DNA from: Lentinula raphanica
Lineage: Eukaryota; Basidiomycota; Agaricomycetes; Agaricales; Omphalotaceae
Reading direction: 5' to 3'
NCBI GenBank assembly: GCA_027919835.1
Contig: JANVFP010000023.1
Coordinates: 682,001-746,000, forward strand
Length of the DNA stretch: 64,000 nt
Shown piece after piece: positions 34,966 to 48,088 of the stretch. Under the pieces are notes generated by a model, which saw nothing but the letters and a program-made list of their open reading frames with translations, did no database searches and was not told the DNA's origin. Positions within the stretch are counted from its first letter, which is position 1. Each line of letters opens with the position of its first letter. A program made the position numbers and the translations under genes.

Positions 34966-35920
34966 ATGCTTGTCTACAAATACCTATTAGAATCTTCAAC
35001 ATCTATCTCTTCTCAAAATTATCACTACCCAATGCAACTATCACCACCAAAGAACACCTCTCAAGTGCCAAACCACCAACTCCTCTGCTCTGTCTCTTTT
35101 TTTGGTGATTCAACCTCTCCTCAACCAATGATCACCCTCCTCCCATCTCTGAACACACACACAATTGCAGTATTGTACAGGACTGGAATAAACCAATTTG
35201 ACCCAGACTGTTATGATGGTCAAGGGTCTGGCACAGGAGTGTTTCTCTTCCATGTCTTCGTACTCCCACTACTGAGTGACTCTACAGTTGCCCATTACTT
35301 GAAGTCACACCCTAGAGTTCTCAGCCGCATGATCAGAACCAGTACACCGTCTATGCTATTCCAAGACGATGATTTTTCACCACTGATCTCTTCCAGAACT
35401 TCCATGTTCGAGGTCACACAGGCTTCTCTGAGCCCAATCTCAAGCGCATCAACCATATATCAGAGCTTCACAGATCTTTTGAATTCATTGACAGCACACA
35501 ATTCATCTCAAATCGATACTCATTCTCATACTTCACACTCTTCCAAACGGCCTACAAAGACCCATCCCCTTCACCATTTGCACGTGTGATCATTGAAAAA
35601 CTCACACAGAAACCAGAAACAGACATTCAACCCAGGATCCTACAAAGGCAAGGAGTCAGGAACAGGCATCTTCTTCTCTCACATCCTTGTCTTTCCACTC
35701 CCAACACATTCTAGAATCATCGGTCACTCCACAACCCATACAGCTGCTGACTATGACCTGCATCAGGAAAAATACATGGTTTTCCGACCATTTTACTAAG
35801 TATCGAAGCCCAAAAGAGGAAAAAAAGAAAGGAAAAAGAGAAAGAATTCATCTAAAAATCGTACACTTTGAATTGAGTTCAAGAATATTCAATATACTAT
35901 TATACCATGATTATATCTCT
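34966..35920 (+). pseudogene. Degenerate uncharacterised coding remnant
   Basis: A 207-codon frame (34966-35589) and adjacent frames look partly coding. The block YDGQGSGTGVFLFHVFVLPL in one frame is echoed about 430 bp later by YKGKESGTGIFFSHILVFPL, an internal duplication. Between them a second frame reads QYTVYAIPRR, a TGA, then NFHVRGHTGFSEPN and RSFEFIDSTQF. At least one frame change and a TGA break it. No family recognised. Confidence 0.4.
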
Positions 35921-36218
35921 TGACTGAATGATTTTCTCTTGAAATTCTCCTGCCCCACTGGTGAAGATTCTGCACTAAAAGGCTCGAGCTAGTAGTTGAA
36001 TCTAGTTTTTGATCACAATAGTAAAATGAGGGCTCAAAAATGTGTTGACAATAGTGAACACTGAATTCATCTACTCATCCTTGAGCCAGAGTGAATGATT
36101 TTCAGCATCATTGTCTGTAAGTATGGCTAGAAAAAAAAAATCAAGATCAAAGTGTTGAGCAAACACCGAGCAAGTGCTGAGCATGGTTATCTGCATGTTA
36201 TCTGCACCTCTTCATGTT

Positions 36219-36510
36219 CATCAGGAAAAATATTCTCATCTCTAGAGTCCCCAGAGATACCCCCCAATTCCTAGGCTGCTCAGAGATTTTTGTGAACTTT
36301 GAAAGATCAAAAAACATCCTAGAGATCCTGAAAGATTCTGAAAACATCAGAAAGTATTAGAAAGCACCAGAAAGCACCAGAAAGCACCAGAAAGCACCCA
36401 GAGAATTTTTAGAAGCCTCAAAGGACTCAGATACTCTAGGCTCTCTGAGACTACCTAGGAATTGGGGGGTATCTCTGGGGACTCTAGAGATGAGAATATT
36501 TTTCCTGATG
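36219..36510. mobile_element. CATCAGG-family MITE, copy 3
   Basis: 292 bp, both ends complete (CATCAGGAAAAATATTCTC), flanked by TT (36217-36218, 36511-36512). The core has four AAAGCACCAG decamers. Confidence 0.9.
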
Positions 36511-36718
36511 TTTCTGGCATCCTCAGTATGTATTTCATTGTCCAAAAGGCTAGATTATATTGATACAGCATGGAAATATACAACATTGAGTCTCTACAAG
36601 TCATTTCATAGCTCTTTGCTGGGAAGAAATCAGTAACTCGAGTACATGTTATCTGCCATGCAGATAACATGCAGATAACATCCGTGGGAACCCAGTTAAA
36701 TGGTCGGACAACCAAATA

Positions 36719-36909
36719 CATTAAGCTCAGAGAGCCTAGAGACACCCCCCAAAATCCCAGGCTTCCCAGAGATTCTCAAAGATTTTCAAAGCAACTCAGG
36801 TAAGCCTGAAGACATAAGGTTAACTTATAATCATTTCAAAGACTTTAAACTGCCTGGAATTTTGGGGGTGTCTTCAAGCAACTTGGGCCTAGATAAATTT
36901 TTCCTGATG
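36719..36909. mobile_element. CATCAGG-family MITE, divergent copy 7
   Basis: About 191 bp. The right end is TTTTTCCTGATG, the left end diverged (CATTAAGCTCAG); subterminal GACACCCCCCAAAATCCCAGG and its complement are clear. Flanks TA and TG, so the duplication is imperfect. Confidence 0.65.
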
Positions 36910-37396
36910 TGGTCTGTTCTTTATGCTTCGTTTATGCTTTGCTGTCTGACTTTTTCACTCCCCTAGACACTAGAACATTCACAGCCTCTGTACCCTTTCT
37001 ATGCAAACAGTCCAGCCCCCCTCGATCTATCTTCCAACCCTCCGCATACCTTATCCCCTCCACCACAAAACAGTGCCTTGCATTTTTTGTTGGAATATGA
37101 CTCTGATTTGAGTACCTAATCCCAATGACAATAATTTTACTTCTTGCATAGTATTTGTGTATATATATTTTTGTATCCATCAGAGACAAGATCACAGCTT
37201 CCTCTCATTAAATCTACACTGTGCAGATGCTACAGGCAACAGACTTATGATAAACCTCATCTCACCTATCACCTCAACAATCCTAACACTTCAATGAGTG
37301 CGCCATTGACAAGATCCATGTGCCAGAAAATCCAGCCAATCAGCCAAACAAGTGTATACACATAGTCTGAAATCCTGGCTGTCTTGTATGTCACTT

Positions 37397-38400
37397 CAGG
37401 CACCCACCAACCAGGCCTTCTTAGGATAATTACCATATGTCAGTATTTCTTTAAGTGGGTAGCTACCCCATCAATGCTGATTTTTGTTTGTGTATTATGT
37501 ATATAAAGTAACATTGTTTCGACTTTTTGACTGTTAAGTGTGTTAAGTATAGTAACTGATAACATTGTTTTAAATATTTTTATTGTCTAAGCTATATTCA
37601 TTAATTGAAGATACTAGAGGTGCTAAAAATAGTATATACATGATATATATACTGACTATATAGTAGATTTGATAAGATTTGGAGTAATATTGTTTTTCAA
37701 TTGTATTGTATAAATTTTTTTATTTTGCATTTTCAGAGTCAATGAGGCTTCCCTAAATTTTTTGAGTATTTTTAATGATTTTTTCAAATTTTTTGTTATC
37801 AAATGAGATCAAGTTCTATTTTCAGCTTATTAAAAATACTAGAATGCTGAATATAGTATAAACATCATATATACTAACTGTATAATGGATTTGAAATAAT
37901 TTGCAGTGATGAAAATTTTTATACTTGTCATGTATTTTGTTTATTTTGCATTTTCAGGGCCAACAAGGCACCCCTGAATTTTTTAACTATTTTTAGAATT
38001 TTTTTTTCAGATTTTTTGCTACAAAATGAAATCATGATTAATTTTTTTTCCTTTTTTGATGAGTTTGATGTAACTGGACTTGTAATAGACTCTATACTAT
38101 ACTTAAATATTTTTTGCATTTTAGTGATTTTTTGGGCTATCTTTAGTACCTAGATTGACCCTACATCATTTTTTATCATATGAGGTCATTTGCTTACATA
38201 TTCTGATCTGACCTAATCAGGTTATTTTAGGTTTTTGATAAATTTTTATGAATTTTCAAGTTTTTTTGAAAATGTACTAGTTATTTAATATCTAGATAAT
38301 TATTAATTGCCCAAAACAGTAAATATAAACTATATATGACAGGTAGTGACAGGTCTGACCACCCTTCCGGGTCATTTCTGGGACCCCCTCCGGGTCATCA
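37397..38400. repeat. Foldback fragment followed by a partial arm of an AT-rich inverted-repeat element
   Basis: 37397-37492 is one end of the GGGTAGCTACCC family (ACTTCAGGCACCCACC start, one palindrome). From about 37720 the sequence matches one arm of the element at 40.0-41.2 kb, with an internal tandem duplication of the block containing GCATTTTCAGGGCC(A) and CACCCCTGAATTTTTT, ending in GACAGGTAGTGACAGG near 38355. No gene. Confidence 0.55.
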
Positions 38401-40010
38401 CAACTTTTTGCAATAGGTACCCAATAACTCATTAGTGTTTTTTACAAAAGCTTCACTATATCCTGTGACTGATAGTTACTGCAATGTACTTTACAATATA
38501 ATTGATGGTGCAGAAAATGAAAGCTTGTTATTTAAACCTATGTAAATGTTATTTTTGTGATGCTCGAGGAAAGTGAGCAGATCTAGCTACCCATCAGTAC
38601 ATATGATTCTTGAAAGTGTTTTGTAGCTTACAGTTCAACATGCTTGTATCTGCTCATTGTTGACCAACAATTTGCACAGCCAGTGCAAAAGCACTGAAGT
38701 TTTGGAACCTCTTCATATCTAAGCCTCATATATATTTGCAAACATAGATCCTCATAGATGTCAAACCTACTATTTTGATCTCTAACTGAAAAAAGCCTTG
38801 CTCGTGTTCGCTGTACAATGATTGCTGTGTGCTTGAATGAATGCATAAAGATACTGGCACTGTTTTCTACACAATACAAATATGGACACTCCTAGAAAAA
38901 TAGTATTGACTAGATTGCACACCATCAGCATCATATTCGAGATAATCATCTTCATTGACAATACCATCACTAAGTCCCTTGATTCAATCAATGAGCTCTA
39001 AGATTTGTAAAGTTGATAAGAAAGAATAAAAACTTGCTGAGAGTTTATTTGCTTCTATTAGTGCAATCACGGTGGAGAGGGGGGACATAGTTGTAAAGGT
39101 AAGGAGCATAGTATAGGTTGTCATTGAAAAACGGTGTAAAGTGAGGAATCAGAGATGAAGCGAGAGAAAGAAGACCGCAATCCAGAGGTGATTCAAGCAA
39201 CAAAAGACATAAATGAACTGTCTCGATTGACACTGTGAGAGACTCAGGTTGAGTGCAACTACATAGAACAGTTATAATGTTAGTACCTACATTTGTATAA
39301 ATATTGTTGCCAAAACTCAAGAGAGCATTGCACAGAGATGAGGTCATTCATGTTGCCAGCTATGGGCTTTACCACAGGACCCATTTGTAATGAAAGCATT
39401 GCAAAGTATTACTATCATTTGTGAGAGCTTCCTAGACTTGGGAAGGTAACTTCAATGACTCAGTTGATTCACAAGAGCTGTATCAAAAAAGTCAGAATGG
39501 TTTCTGTAAACTTAACACTACATACTATGGTATAACATTGAGACTATCTTGTTTAAAAGTATAGAGTGCATCTTGTTGATGCAATTTCTTAGAATCTGCT
39601 TATTTAACAGGGACAGCTATGAAGTAAGACTAACTGAAGGCTGATATCTTGAAAATAAACTTGTAAAGATACATAGACATTGAAAGTTTTGTTCAGATCT
39701 GCAAAGGCAGTGAGACAGCAAAAGCAAAGATCATTCATCAATTTGTCTCATAAAAGTATACATTAATTCTAAGTACAGCAGCTTGTAGATATTTCATTCC
39801 CAGTTCTATTCAAGTCATTATTGAAGATGAGAAGTCAATCAAGATAACTCGATTATTTTCAAATTGCGTACTTCTATGATATATTCATAGTTATATATAT
39901 TTTTTTAGGAAAAATTTAGAAAAAACATCAGCTGATACTGTAAAACTTTTGTGAAAAGACCTGATGAGTCATTCAGAAATGTTTGAAAATAGTTGCGACA
40001 ATGTAGAGGG
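38401..40010. other. AT-rich, no supported gene
   Basis: Short minus ORFs (38628-38879; 39045-39347) lack recognisable domains; one has a CFCTGCANC cysteine patch but no family could be assigned. Confidence 0.4.
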
Positions 40011-40039
40011 AACTCTAGAGATGGCTCTGAGGGGTGGAC

Positions 40040-41190
40040 ATGCCTGTCACTACCTGTCACATCTGACCTATATTTACTGTTTTAAGTAATTAATAATTAC
40101 TCAGATATTAAATAAGCAATCCCTTTGTAAAAAATCCTAGTAAACTATAAAAATTTTCAAAAAAACCAAAAAAAACCGAATTAGATAAAATCAAGGTATG
40201 TAAACAAAATAACCCTAGGTATTAAAAATAGCTAAAAAATAACTGAAAATGCTAAAAACATGTATGGAAGGTATATAGTCTATTGTAGATTCAGGCTTCT
40301 AAAAATTACCTAAAAAGGAAATTTTTGATGATTATGTCATCTTGCAGCAAAAAAATCTGAAAAAAATCCTAAAAATAATCAAAAAATTCAGGGGTGCCTT
40401 GTAGGCCATGAAAGTGCAAAATTAAAAAATATACAACAAGTGTAAAAAGTTCTGTCACTTCAAATTATATCACATCCACTATATAGTCAGTATATATGAT
40501 GTGTATGCTATATTTAATATTCTAGTACACTCTATGAGCTAAAAATAGAACTTAATTTCATTTGGTAGCAAAAAATCTGAAACAATACTCTAAAAATTCA
40601 GGGGTGCCTCATTGACCCTGAAAATGCAAGATAAAAAAATTTATATGACACAGTTGAGAAACAACATCACTTCAAATCTCATAGCATACACATCATATAT
40701 ACTGGCCATATAGTAAATTTGGTATGATCTGGAGTGCAAAAAGTTTTACACTTGTTACGTAATTTTTCATTTTATTTTTGCATTTTCAGGGCCAACAAGG
40801 CACCCCTGAATTTTTTGATTATTTTTAGGATTTTTTTCAGATTTTTTGCTACAAGAGGATGTCACATAATCATTAAAAAATTTCTTTTTGGTAATTTCTG
40901 AAAGTCTGAATCTGCAATAGGTTATATATCATCTGTACATATTTTTAGCATTTTCAGTGATTTTTGGCTATTTTTTTAGCACCTAGATAGACCCTACAGC
41001 ATTTTTACCATATAAGGCTATTTTGTTTACATACCATGATTTGACCTAATTCAGTTTATTTTTAAATTTTTATAGTTTATTAAAGTTGTTTTTCAAATGT
41101 ACAGCTTATTTAATATCTAGGTAATTATCAATTATCTAAAACAGTAAATATAAATCAAATGTGACAGGTGGTGACAGGCATGCTCACCTC
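40040..41190. mobile_element. AT-rich foldback element FB3
   Basis: About 1.15 kb, an imperfect palindrome. The left end has CATGCCTGTCACTACCTGTC; the right end has its complement (GACAGGTGGTGACAGGCATG). Both arms carry TTCAGGGGTGCCT or its complement next to long A or T runs, and ATATACTGACTATA-like blocks. No ORF. Confidence 0.6.
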
Positions 41191-43523
41191 CTGAAGTCAT
41201 TTCCGAAGCCCCCTCCATGTTGTCACAACTATTTTTAAATGTTCCTAGATAATTTATCAGGTCTTTTTACAAAAGCTTCACAGTATCCTATGCTTTACCC
41301 AGGTCAGAAATGGTGGAGGAAGGAAAGGAAGAATGGGAGATCAAAAACTGATGGGCAAACTCGCTTTTACAGGCCTCTGCTCAGACCTCTGGCACCTGTA
41401 ACAGCCACCATCAGGACCAGATCAAACCCATCATGATATGCCTGATGCATGTGAAGATGGGACCATGTGCAGCTATCAGCTGATGATCCAAGTGCTCTAT
41501 AGGCACTGAGAATGTTCAAAATATATCCAGAAACTCATGTGATATGTCTAGGCATGGTCCAGAGTGATCTAGAGGCTTTAGAAGTAAAATAACACTCAAG
41601 TCTGCTTTATGTATTTTCATTTTTAATTAAGACACCTAAGGAATCCAACCAGAACTGTGTAGTGTAGAGTAAAATGTAAATCAAAAACTTTACTAGAACA
41701 TTCTGAGTACTTTGGTGAAAAAGTATGCACAACTCCAAACAGAGTGAGTATCATCACTAGGTCATAGTAAACAACTTGTAGGAGCAATAGAGCTCTGTAT
41801 GCGTACACAGTATAGTGGCAAGAGCTCTTGAGGGCAGCCAGCAATTAAATGTATTCATGTACACATTAGGCATGATGAAGGTGAAGACCTTCATATATAT
41901 ACCTGTTGTGATGAATAGTGCACTATAATTGCTGAGAGATGATCTGTGGTTTGCAGAGGCCTGCAGAAAGGCTCCCTACCCTTGGAATTCGCCTTCATGT
42001 TGACCTCTGCCTTTTGCACTCAGGTGGGACAGGAAGTTAAAGTTAGCCAATACTGGGTCAAAGCCTATAACATTCAGAGCAGATCATGGAGGGCTATAAA
42101 TTGCTATGAGATGTTGTTGAGGGGTGAGTGGTGGTGAGAGAAAATGTGAATGAGACGCGAGGTAAATGATTGTATATCAGATTGAATGGTGTTACAATGA
42201 TACTATTGTCCTCTGTCTTTTGCACTCAGGTGAAACAGGAAGTTAAAGTTAGCCAACACTGGGCCAAAGCCCATAACATTCAAAGCGAATCATGGAGGGC
42301 TACATAATAGTACAGGATAGGTAAAGATGTAGCTACATACAACTACATATTTATAAACAATGAGAACATACATGATATGAGGGAAAGGAGGGAGGGTGAA
42401 GGAAAAACAGGCAGATCAAGGTTAGATCTGTGTAGATAAGAGTCAGTACTATGTAGAGGCTTATCAGACATGATCAGAGCACACTGAAACACCAAAAACC
42501 CAAGATCTAACAAAGGAATCAACTCCTAGAGTGTCTGATCTCCTTAGATCTGTCTGGATATGCTTTGATATCTGTTCAGTGTCTTGATGGTGAAAAATGC
42601 AAAATTTCATATCAGATTCCTATATCTGAGACACCTCTGGAAGGCCTGTAGTCTGTACAGATGTAGGAATGTGCTGAACAATGAAATTAGAGCTCAGAAA
42701 GAGCTAGGGAACATGCAGGCAGCCTCACCCAGGTCAGAGATGGTGGGGGAAGGAAAGGAAGAATGGGAGATCAAAAATTGATGTTTCAACTCGCTTTTAC
42801 AGGCCTCTACTCAGACCTCTGACACCTGTAACAGCCACATCAATTTAAAACAGCCCCATGATCAATTGCCTGAAGGCTGATGCATGTGAAGATGGGATCA
42901 TGTACAGCTATCAACTGATGATCCAGGTGCCCTATAAGCGCTGGAAATGTCCAAAATATGTCCAGGAATCTATGTGATGAGTCTAGGCATGGTGCTAAGT
43001 AATATAGAGGCTCTGGGAATGAGATAACACACAAGTGTTTTGAGTGTGCATTTTAAAATGAGGATTGCAGAAGAACCACTAGACCAAATGCCTTCAAAAT
43101 TATTTGCATCTTGAAAAGGACATCAAACTGTATATTTTTATCCAAGACACCTATAGGTTTGGTCCAGGAATGCTTTGTGTAGAATAGAAAATATTTCAAA
43201 AGCTTTATTAGTAAAGCATTCTGAAAAAATATGAATAACTCATAACTCAACATAGAGTGAGTATCATCATAGGGTTATAGTGGACAACTTGTAGAGACAA
43301 TAGAGCTCTGTATGCATACACAGTATAGTGGCAAAAGCTCTTGAGGGGTAGCCAGCAATTAAGTGTATTCATGTACACATTAGGTATGATGAAGGTGAAG
43401 ACCTTCATGTACATACCTGTTGTGATGATTAGTGCACTATAATTACTGGAAGATGATCTGTTGTTTGCAGAGGCCTGCAGAAAGGCTCCCTACTCTTGGA
43501 ATCCACCTTTATGTCAAACAGTG

Positions 43524-43784
43524 TCAAGATCTTTGAGCTTGTTTGAGTGAAACTAGTTGTAGTTCTGCCCTTACTGTAGGATTGTCTCTGATATATATTT
43601 TCCAAGCTGTAAAAAACCAACGTCTCAAGGCCATTGTCACAGATTCTGAAAGACCAAGTCTGGCATAGAAGGTTGCACCACCAGCTCTGAGTGAATGTCC
43701 ACTAAACTCCCTACCAACATAAGCAAAGAACTCAGATTCAAACCAGGACCTAGAGGGGAGTGTTCCATCTTCACAGAGGCACAA
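43524..43784 (-). pseudogene. C-terminal tyrosine recombinase fragment of DIRS copy 2
   Basis: 86 codons. GHSLRAGGATFYARLGL supplies the HxxR catalytic pair (His and second Arg) and RRWFFTAWKIYIRDNP the probable nucleophilic Tyr. The rest of the catalytic domain (first Arg) is lost. This part is missing from copy 1, so together the two copies identify the element as YR-bearing. Confidence 0.75.
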
Positions 43785-44023
43785 TGCAGGTCTGGCTCCA
43801 TGTAGTTTGTCTCCGATTCTATTTCATATTCTTGTATTATGTAATTTCTAATTATATTATATTGCATACAACTTATATAATTACAAGAATTTATCATGTA
43901 CTAATTAATTATCAAATTATATAGAGAATCTAATTATCAAATTATATAGAGAATCTAATTTACAAATTTTATATATATAAAGTCCTTCATTGAGATATAA
44001 TAATATATACAACATATAGATAT

Positions 44024-44763
44024 TGTTATATTCATACCTCCGACTCCAATCTGATTCCGATCTGATTCCGATCCAGACCCCTCCCTAATCCCCTCACACT
44101 CATTTTATGTTTGTTATTTTTACTCTGATGGCTTTTATAGCTCCGATGGCTCCGACTCCGGAGCTTGTACTTAATGTTTGCTTGCTTATTAGTGTGTAAC
44201 TCCGATCCGATTCGGAGGCACAGCCACAGTACTTATTGTCTTTATGCTTATCATTCTTATTGTCTTTTATTTTACAATAAGTACATTCATTCTTTTGTTA
44301 TGACTTTACAATAGTTATTGTTAATTACTTGACAGCCTCGGAACTTGATTACTCCGAGACTGGTATATAAGCCTTAGTAGTTTGTACTGTAGGCTTAACC
44401 TCGAAATCAACTTGGGTACGACCTAGTTACCTCTGGTACTAGTTTCAGTCCTCTCTAGTACAACCTCTGCCTTCACGTCCAGTTCGTTTGACTCTTTGTT
44501 TGGTCCGACTCCGACTCCAACTCCGACTCCAACTTTCCCATGGTCCGACGGTCCTATTGGATCCTTACGTTTGTCACCTACCCTCAGGGACACGCAGCAA
44601 GTAGAAGGTGTTGGTCAATAACAGCACCAAGTCCCGCAACAATCCGTAGGGTCTTGTACACTTTCCTACCTGCTCGGTACTTCCTAAGTCCGATCCCAGG
44701 ACCTACTAGGTCCGGCTCTGGAATCTCCGGACCCCTCTGACCCTATCTGGCACGACCCTAACA
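44024..44763. mobile_element. Solo LTR of a second Ty3/gypsy-like family
   Basis: 740 bp, starts TGTTATATTC, ends ACGACCCTAACA, with GATAT on both sides (44019-44023, 44764-44768). It contains repeated TCCGA(C/T)TCC hexamer-like units and a TATATAAGCC box near 44362. No internal region: product of LTR-LTR recombination. Confidence 0.85.
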
Positions 44764-44989
44764 GATATGTAGTTAATATAGCTATATATAAGTTTGGATT
44801 ATGTGACAAACTTTTTAATTGTACATGGTTCACAGTGGCAGCCCAAATATATCATTGAAACAAGATCTTGTCAAAATTGTCAATGGCAGTTTTTGGTACA
44901 TGTATCTTTTAGATTAAGCAAGTTCTGCAATGCACTTATGTAATTTCCTATTTGGGTGATGTTTTTTTCATTTAATTTGATATTAAAAG

Positions 44990-45268
44990 TTGCTAAAAAA
45001 CTCTGCAAAGATTCAAAGTTCCTCAAAGATTCTCAAAGATCCTCAAAGCATTACAAAGCAGTTTAGTGACCTGGATTACCTGGGCAACCTAGGCCATCTA
45101 GGAATTAGCCATTTCTTGAGGTGCTCTCAGATCAAAGTATATTTCTTTGAGGTTGCATAAGAAATGCCCATTTTCCTCAGTGCTTTCTAGCTCTCCTAAG
45201 CATGTAGGCCCTCTAGAGAGCCTCAAAAATACTCATAGTTGCCTAAGCCTAGAGTGTTTTTCCTGATG
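44990..45268. mobile_element. CATCAGG-family MITE, copy 8 (left end uncertain)
   Basis: The right end TTTTTCCTGATG at 45268 directly abuts DIRS reverse transcriptase sequence (at the codons for SAIGI), as shown by the uninterrupted copy at about 51540. The interior holds repeated CAAAGATTCTC units. The left end is not defined. Confidence 0.6.
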
Positions 45269-46080
45269 TATCCCAATGGCAGACTTGAGCATGTCAGAGA
45301 ACCAACTCAGGTCTCTATGCACTTCACCATTGATAGGAATGTGATGAAATTGAAGTGTCTTGCCACTCATTTTGCAATACATTTCTGTAAGAGCAGGCCT
45401 GGCCCATGGAAGAACATTGAGTGACCAGTTCAAAGAACCTGTGAGGTACTGCTAGTCTTTGAGTGCAGCTTTCTGATTGGGAGATGAAAGGAATGTGTGG
45501 ATGGCTTCCACAAGTCCATTTATGGATTCCTGAGTCAAAGAGATGGAGCCTTTCATGATATCTGTCAAGAAGCCAATGATCAAGAGCCAGACTCCCCAGT
45601 CTTGTTTTCTGTCTTCATAGGGGCAGTGAATCATGTCCCAAAAGACTAGAAGCTGTACTTGTCTCTTGGGATACTTCTTGCCATGAAAGGTGATCAGATT
45701 TCTTTTGAAGTCCCAGCCAAAGAAGTCATTCATGTAGACATGTAGATTAGGGATTTCTAGCTTCTCAGTCCCAAACCAACAGAGAAATGCAGATACAGAG
45801 CATCAACAGCGAGGTGAAGTTCTAGTTCCAAAGACCAGTCTCCTGACAATATGAAATCTTCCTTCAACAGATACAACTTGGCACAGTTGCCAGAGAGGAT
45901 GAGCAGGGAGATTGAGGAAAGCTTTGGCTACATCACTCTTGAATAGCACAAGCTCCTCATTAGGGTGCTCTTTGATAACATCATTGAGCACCTGGCCAAA
46001 AGTGTACATGTCATCATATTTGACTTTGGCCTCCTCTCTAGGGATACCATCATTGAGACCTAATGCAGTTTGGTCCATGA
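45269..46080 (-). pseudogene. Reverse transcriptase fragment of DIRS copy 2
   Basis: Reads DDMYTFGQVLNDV, FKSDVAKAFLNLPAHPLW, RRLVFGTRTSP, then after a frame change VYMNDFFGWDFKRN and LTGSLNWSLNVLPW. The catalytic Tyr-Met-Asp-Asp of copy 1 is Tyr-Met-Asn-Asp here, which would abolish activity. Frame changes and a stop at the KD-stop-Q junction confirm decay. Confidence 0.8.
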
Positions 46081-46128
46081 CAACTCTGGCTTTCCCCTTG
46101 TGTCAGACTACAAACATAGGGGAAACCT

Positions 46129-46866
46129 TCATGCCAGGTAAGAGTACACTAACAGAAAACCATAGATAGCCATGCCTAAAATATGGAATTGAAACAGCTT
46201 GAAAGAGTTCAGAGTATGCTTTGTACCAGCCAGAGATTTAGGTCCTTGAAGAATGCTTTCTACTCTTTCTGTGACGCTTCTGAAGCTGGTCATAGCAGAA
46301 CTGGTTGTCAATGTCTCTATGCTGTTCCCACACTCACTGCAGTAGTCATGCTTCCTGTTATTAGAACAGGGCTCTGAACACCTCTTCTCATTCCAAAGGA
46401 TGCAAGATGTGTCACAACGTTTTGAACTGGGAGAGGAAGATAATGAACTACTACCAGAAGGCTTCTTCCTAGCAGATAACAACTCTTTGAGCAGAAGAGT
46501 GCAGTGGAAGCTTTCTGGATTGCCCAGATAAAAGGGAGTGTTGGCACCTTTCTGCCTAGCCTCTTTATCAACTCTGATTGTCACAGATGAATCATAAGGT
46601 GAAGATCTGAAGTACTTCATAATTTGGGATTTGTATGTCTTCAGCTCAATTTTTAGGCATATCATGATGAGATTGATCTGGTCCTGATGGTGGCTGTTAC
46701 AGGTGCCAGACTGAGAGGTTCTGAGCAGAGGCCTGTAAAAGCGAGTTTGCCCCTCAGTTTTTGATCTCCCATTCTTCCTTTCCTTCCCCCACCATTTTTG
46801 ACCGGGTGCCAAGGCTGCCTGCATGTCCCCTTGCTCTATTTGAGCTCTGATTTCACTATTCAGCAC
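46129..46866 (-). pseudogene. Gag-like fragment of DIRS copy 2
   Basis: The N-part is translated terminal repeat; then SSPYDSSVTIRVDKEARQK, LLLKELLSARKKPSG and the Cys/His cluster CILWNEKRCSEPCSNNRKH match copy 1. Relative to copy 1 about 0.5 kb between this fragment and the reverse transcriptase is deleted. Confidence 0.7.
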
Positions 46867-46965
46867 ATTCCTTTATCTGTACAGACTATAGGCCTTCTAG
46901 AGGTGTCTCAGATACCGGAATCTGGTATGAAATTTCGCATTTTTCACCATCAAGACACTGAACAG

Positions 46966-48088
46966 TAAAGGTCTTCACGAGTCCCGGACAGGTATGACCG
47001 GGACCCGTGGCGCAGGTACCGGGCAAGGAAAACACTTGACCCATAACCGGAATCTGAACCGTGAGAAAATATACCTGTCCGGCAGGTAATATACCTGCAA
47101 GTTGGCAGGTATCCGGCAGGTCATTAATTACACAGTTCATCTGCAGTTACTTATAGGTATCTGCAAGTAACTTACAAGTATATATACAGTAAAAATAGAG
47201 AAAATAGTAATATTATGATCAAGCATGCAATAGGTAATAGATGCTAGAATGCACATACTATGAAACTGAAAGAAACCAGCTGTATAATTCCAATATCCCC
47301 TCTGAATCTATTGAAAGTCAACAACAGATTACAGTAGTGGTGGCTGTGACTCTAAAATAAAAAAAGCAGTTGTGTACACAGCCACTCAGAAAGGTCATGT
47401 GCAAATCCAAACAAGACCATACCAAATGTCCAAAATTTCGGACCATGTGTATGGTCCTGTTTGGTTTAGGGTTGGGTTTATATTAAGGTTATGGGCTGTG
47501 GCTGTGACTTTAAAATAAAAAAAGTAGTTATGTACACAGCCACTCAGAAAGGTCATGTGCAAATCCAAACAAGACCATACCAAATGTCCAAAGTTTTGGA
47601 CTATGTGTATGGTCTTGTTTGGTTTAGGGTTGGGCTTACATTAAGGTTATAGGCTGTGGCTGTGACTCTGAAAAAAAAGTAGCTGTGTACACAGTCACTT
47701 AGAAAGGTCATGTGCAATTCCAAACAAGATCATACCAAATGTCCAGAATTCTGGACCATGTGTATGTTCCTCTTTGGATTAGGGTTGGGTTCAACAGCTT
47801 AAGGTAATGAGCAGTGGCTTGATTTGGGATAACAAAAAATATTCTGTATACAGTCATTGAGAACAGTTATATGCATAAAATTTTACATTCTAATATGTGC
47901 CACAGTAATAAGACCTCAGCAGGTCACAGGTACCTGCCGGTTATTGAAGCTTGTAAAAAATCTGACCTGTGACTGGCAGCTGACCTGTGAAGCCGGTAAC
48001 TGGGACCTGCAGGTCACATACCGGCAGGTAATTCCACGGGTCAAACCGGCAAGTACTGGCTGGTGACCGGGACTCGTGAAGAACCTTA
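46966..48088. mobile_element. Non-autonomous hAT-type element in the DIRS terminal repeat
   Basis: 1,123 bp; ends TAAAGGTCTTCACGAGTC and, from the right, TAAGGTTCTTCACGAGTC; 8-bp duplication CTGAACAG (46958-46965, 48089-48096), confirmed by the empty site near 42570. Subterminal arrays of CCGGCAGGTA-like motifs lie near both ends. The middle has three about 160-bp repeats, each with GGTTTAGGGTTGGG and TGTACACAG. No transposase. Confidence 0.85.
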
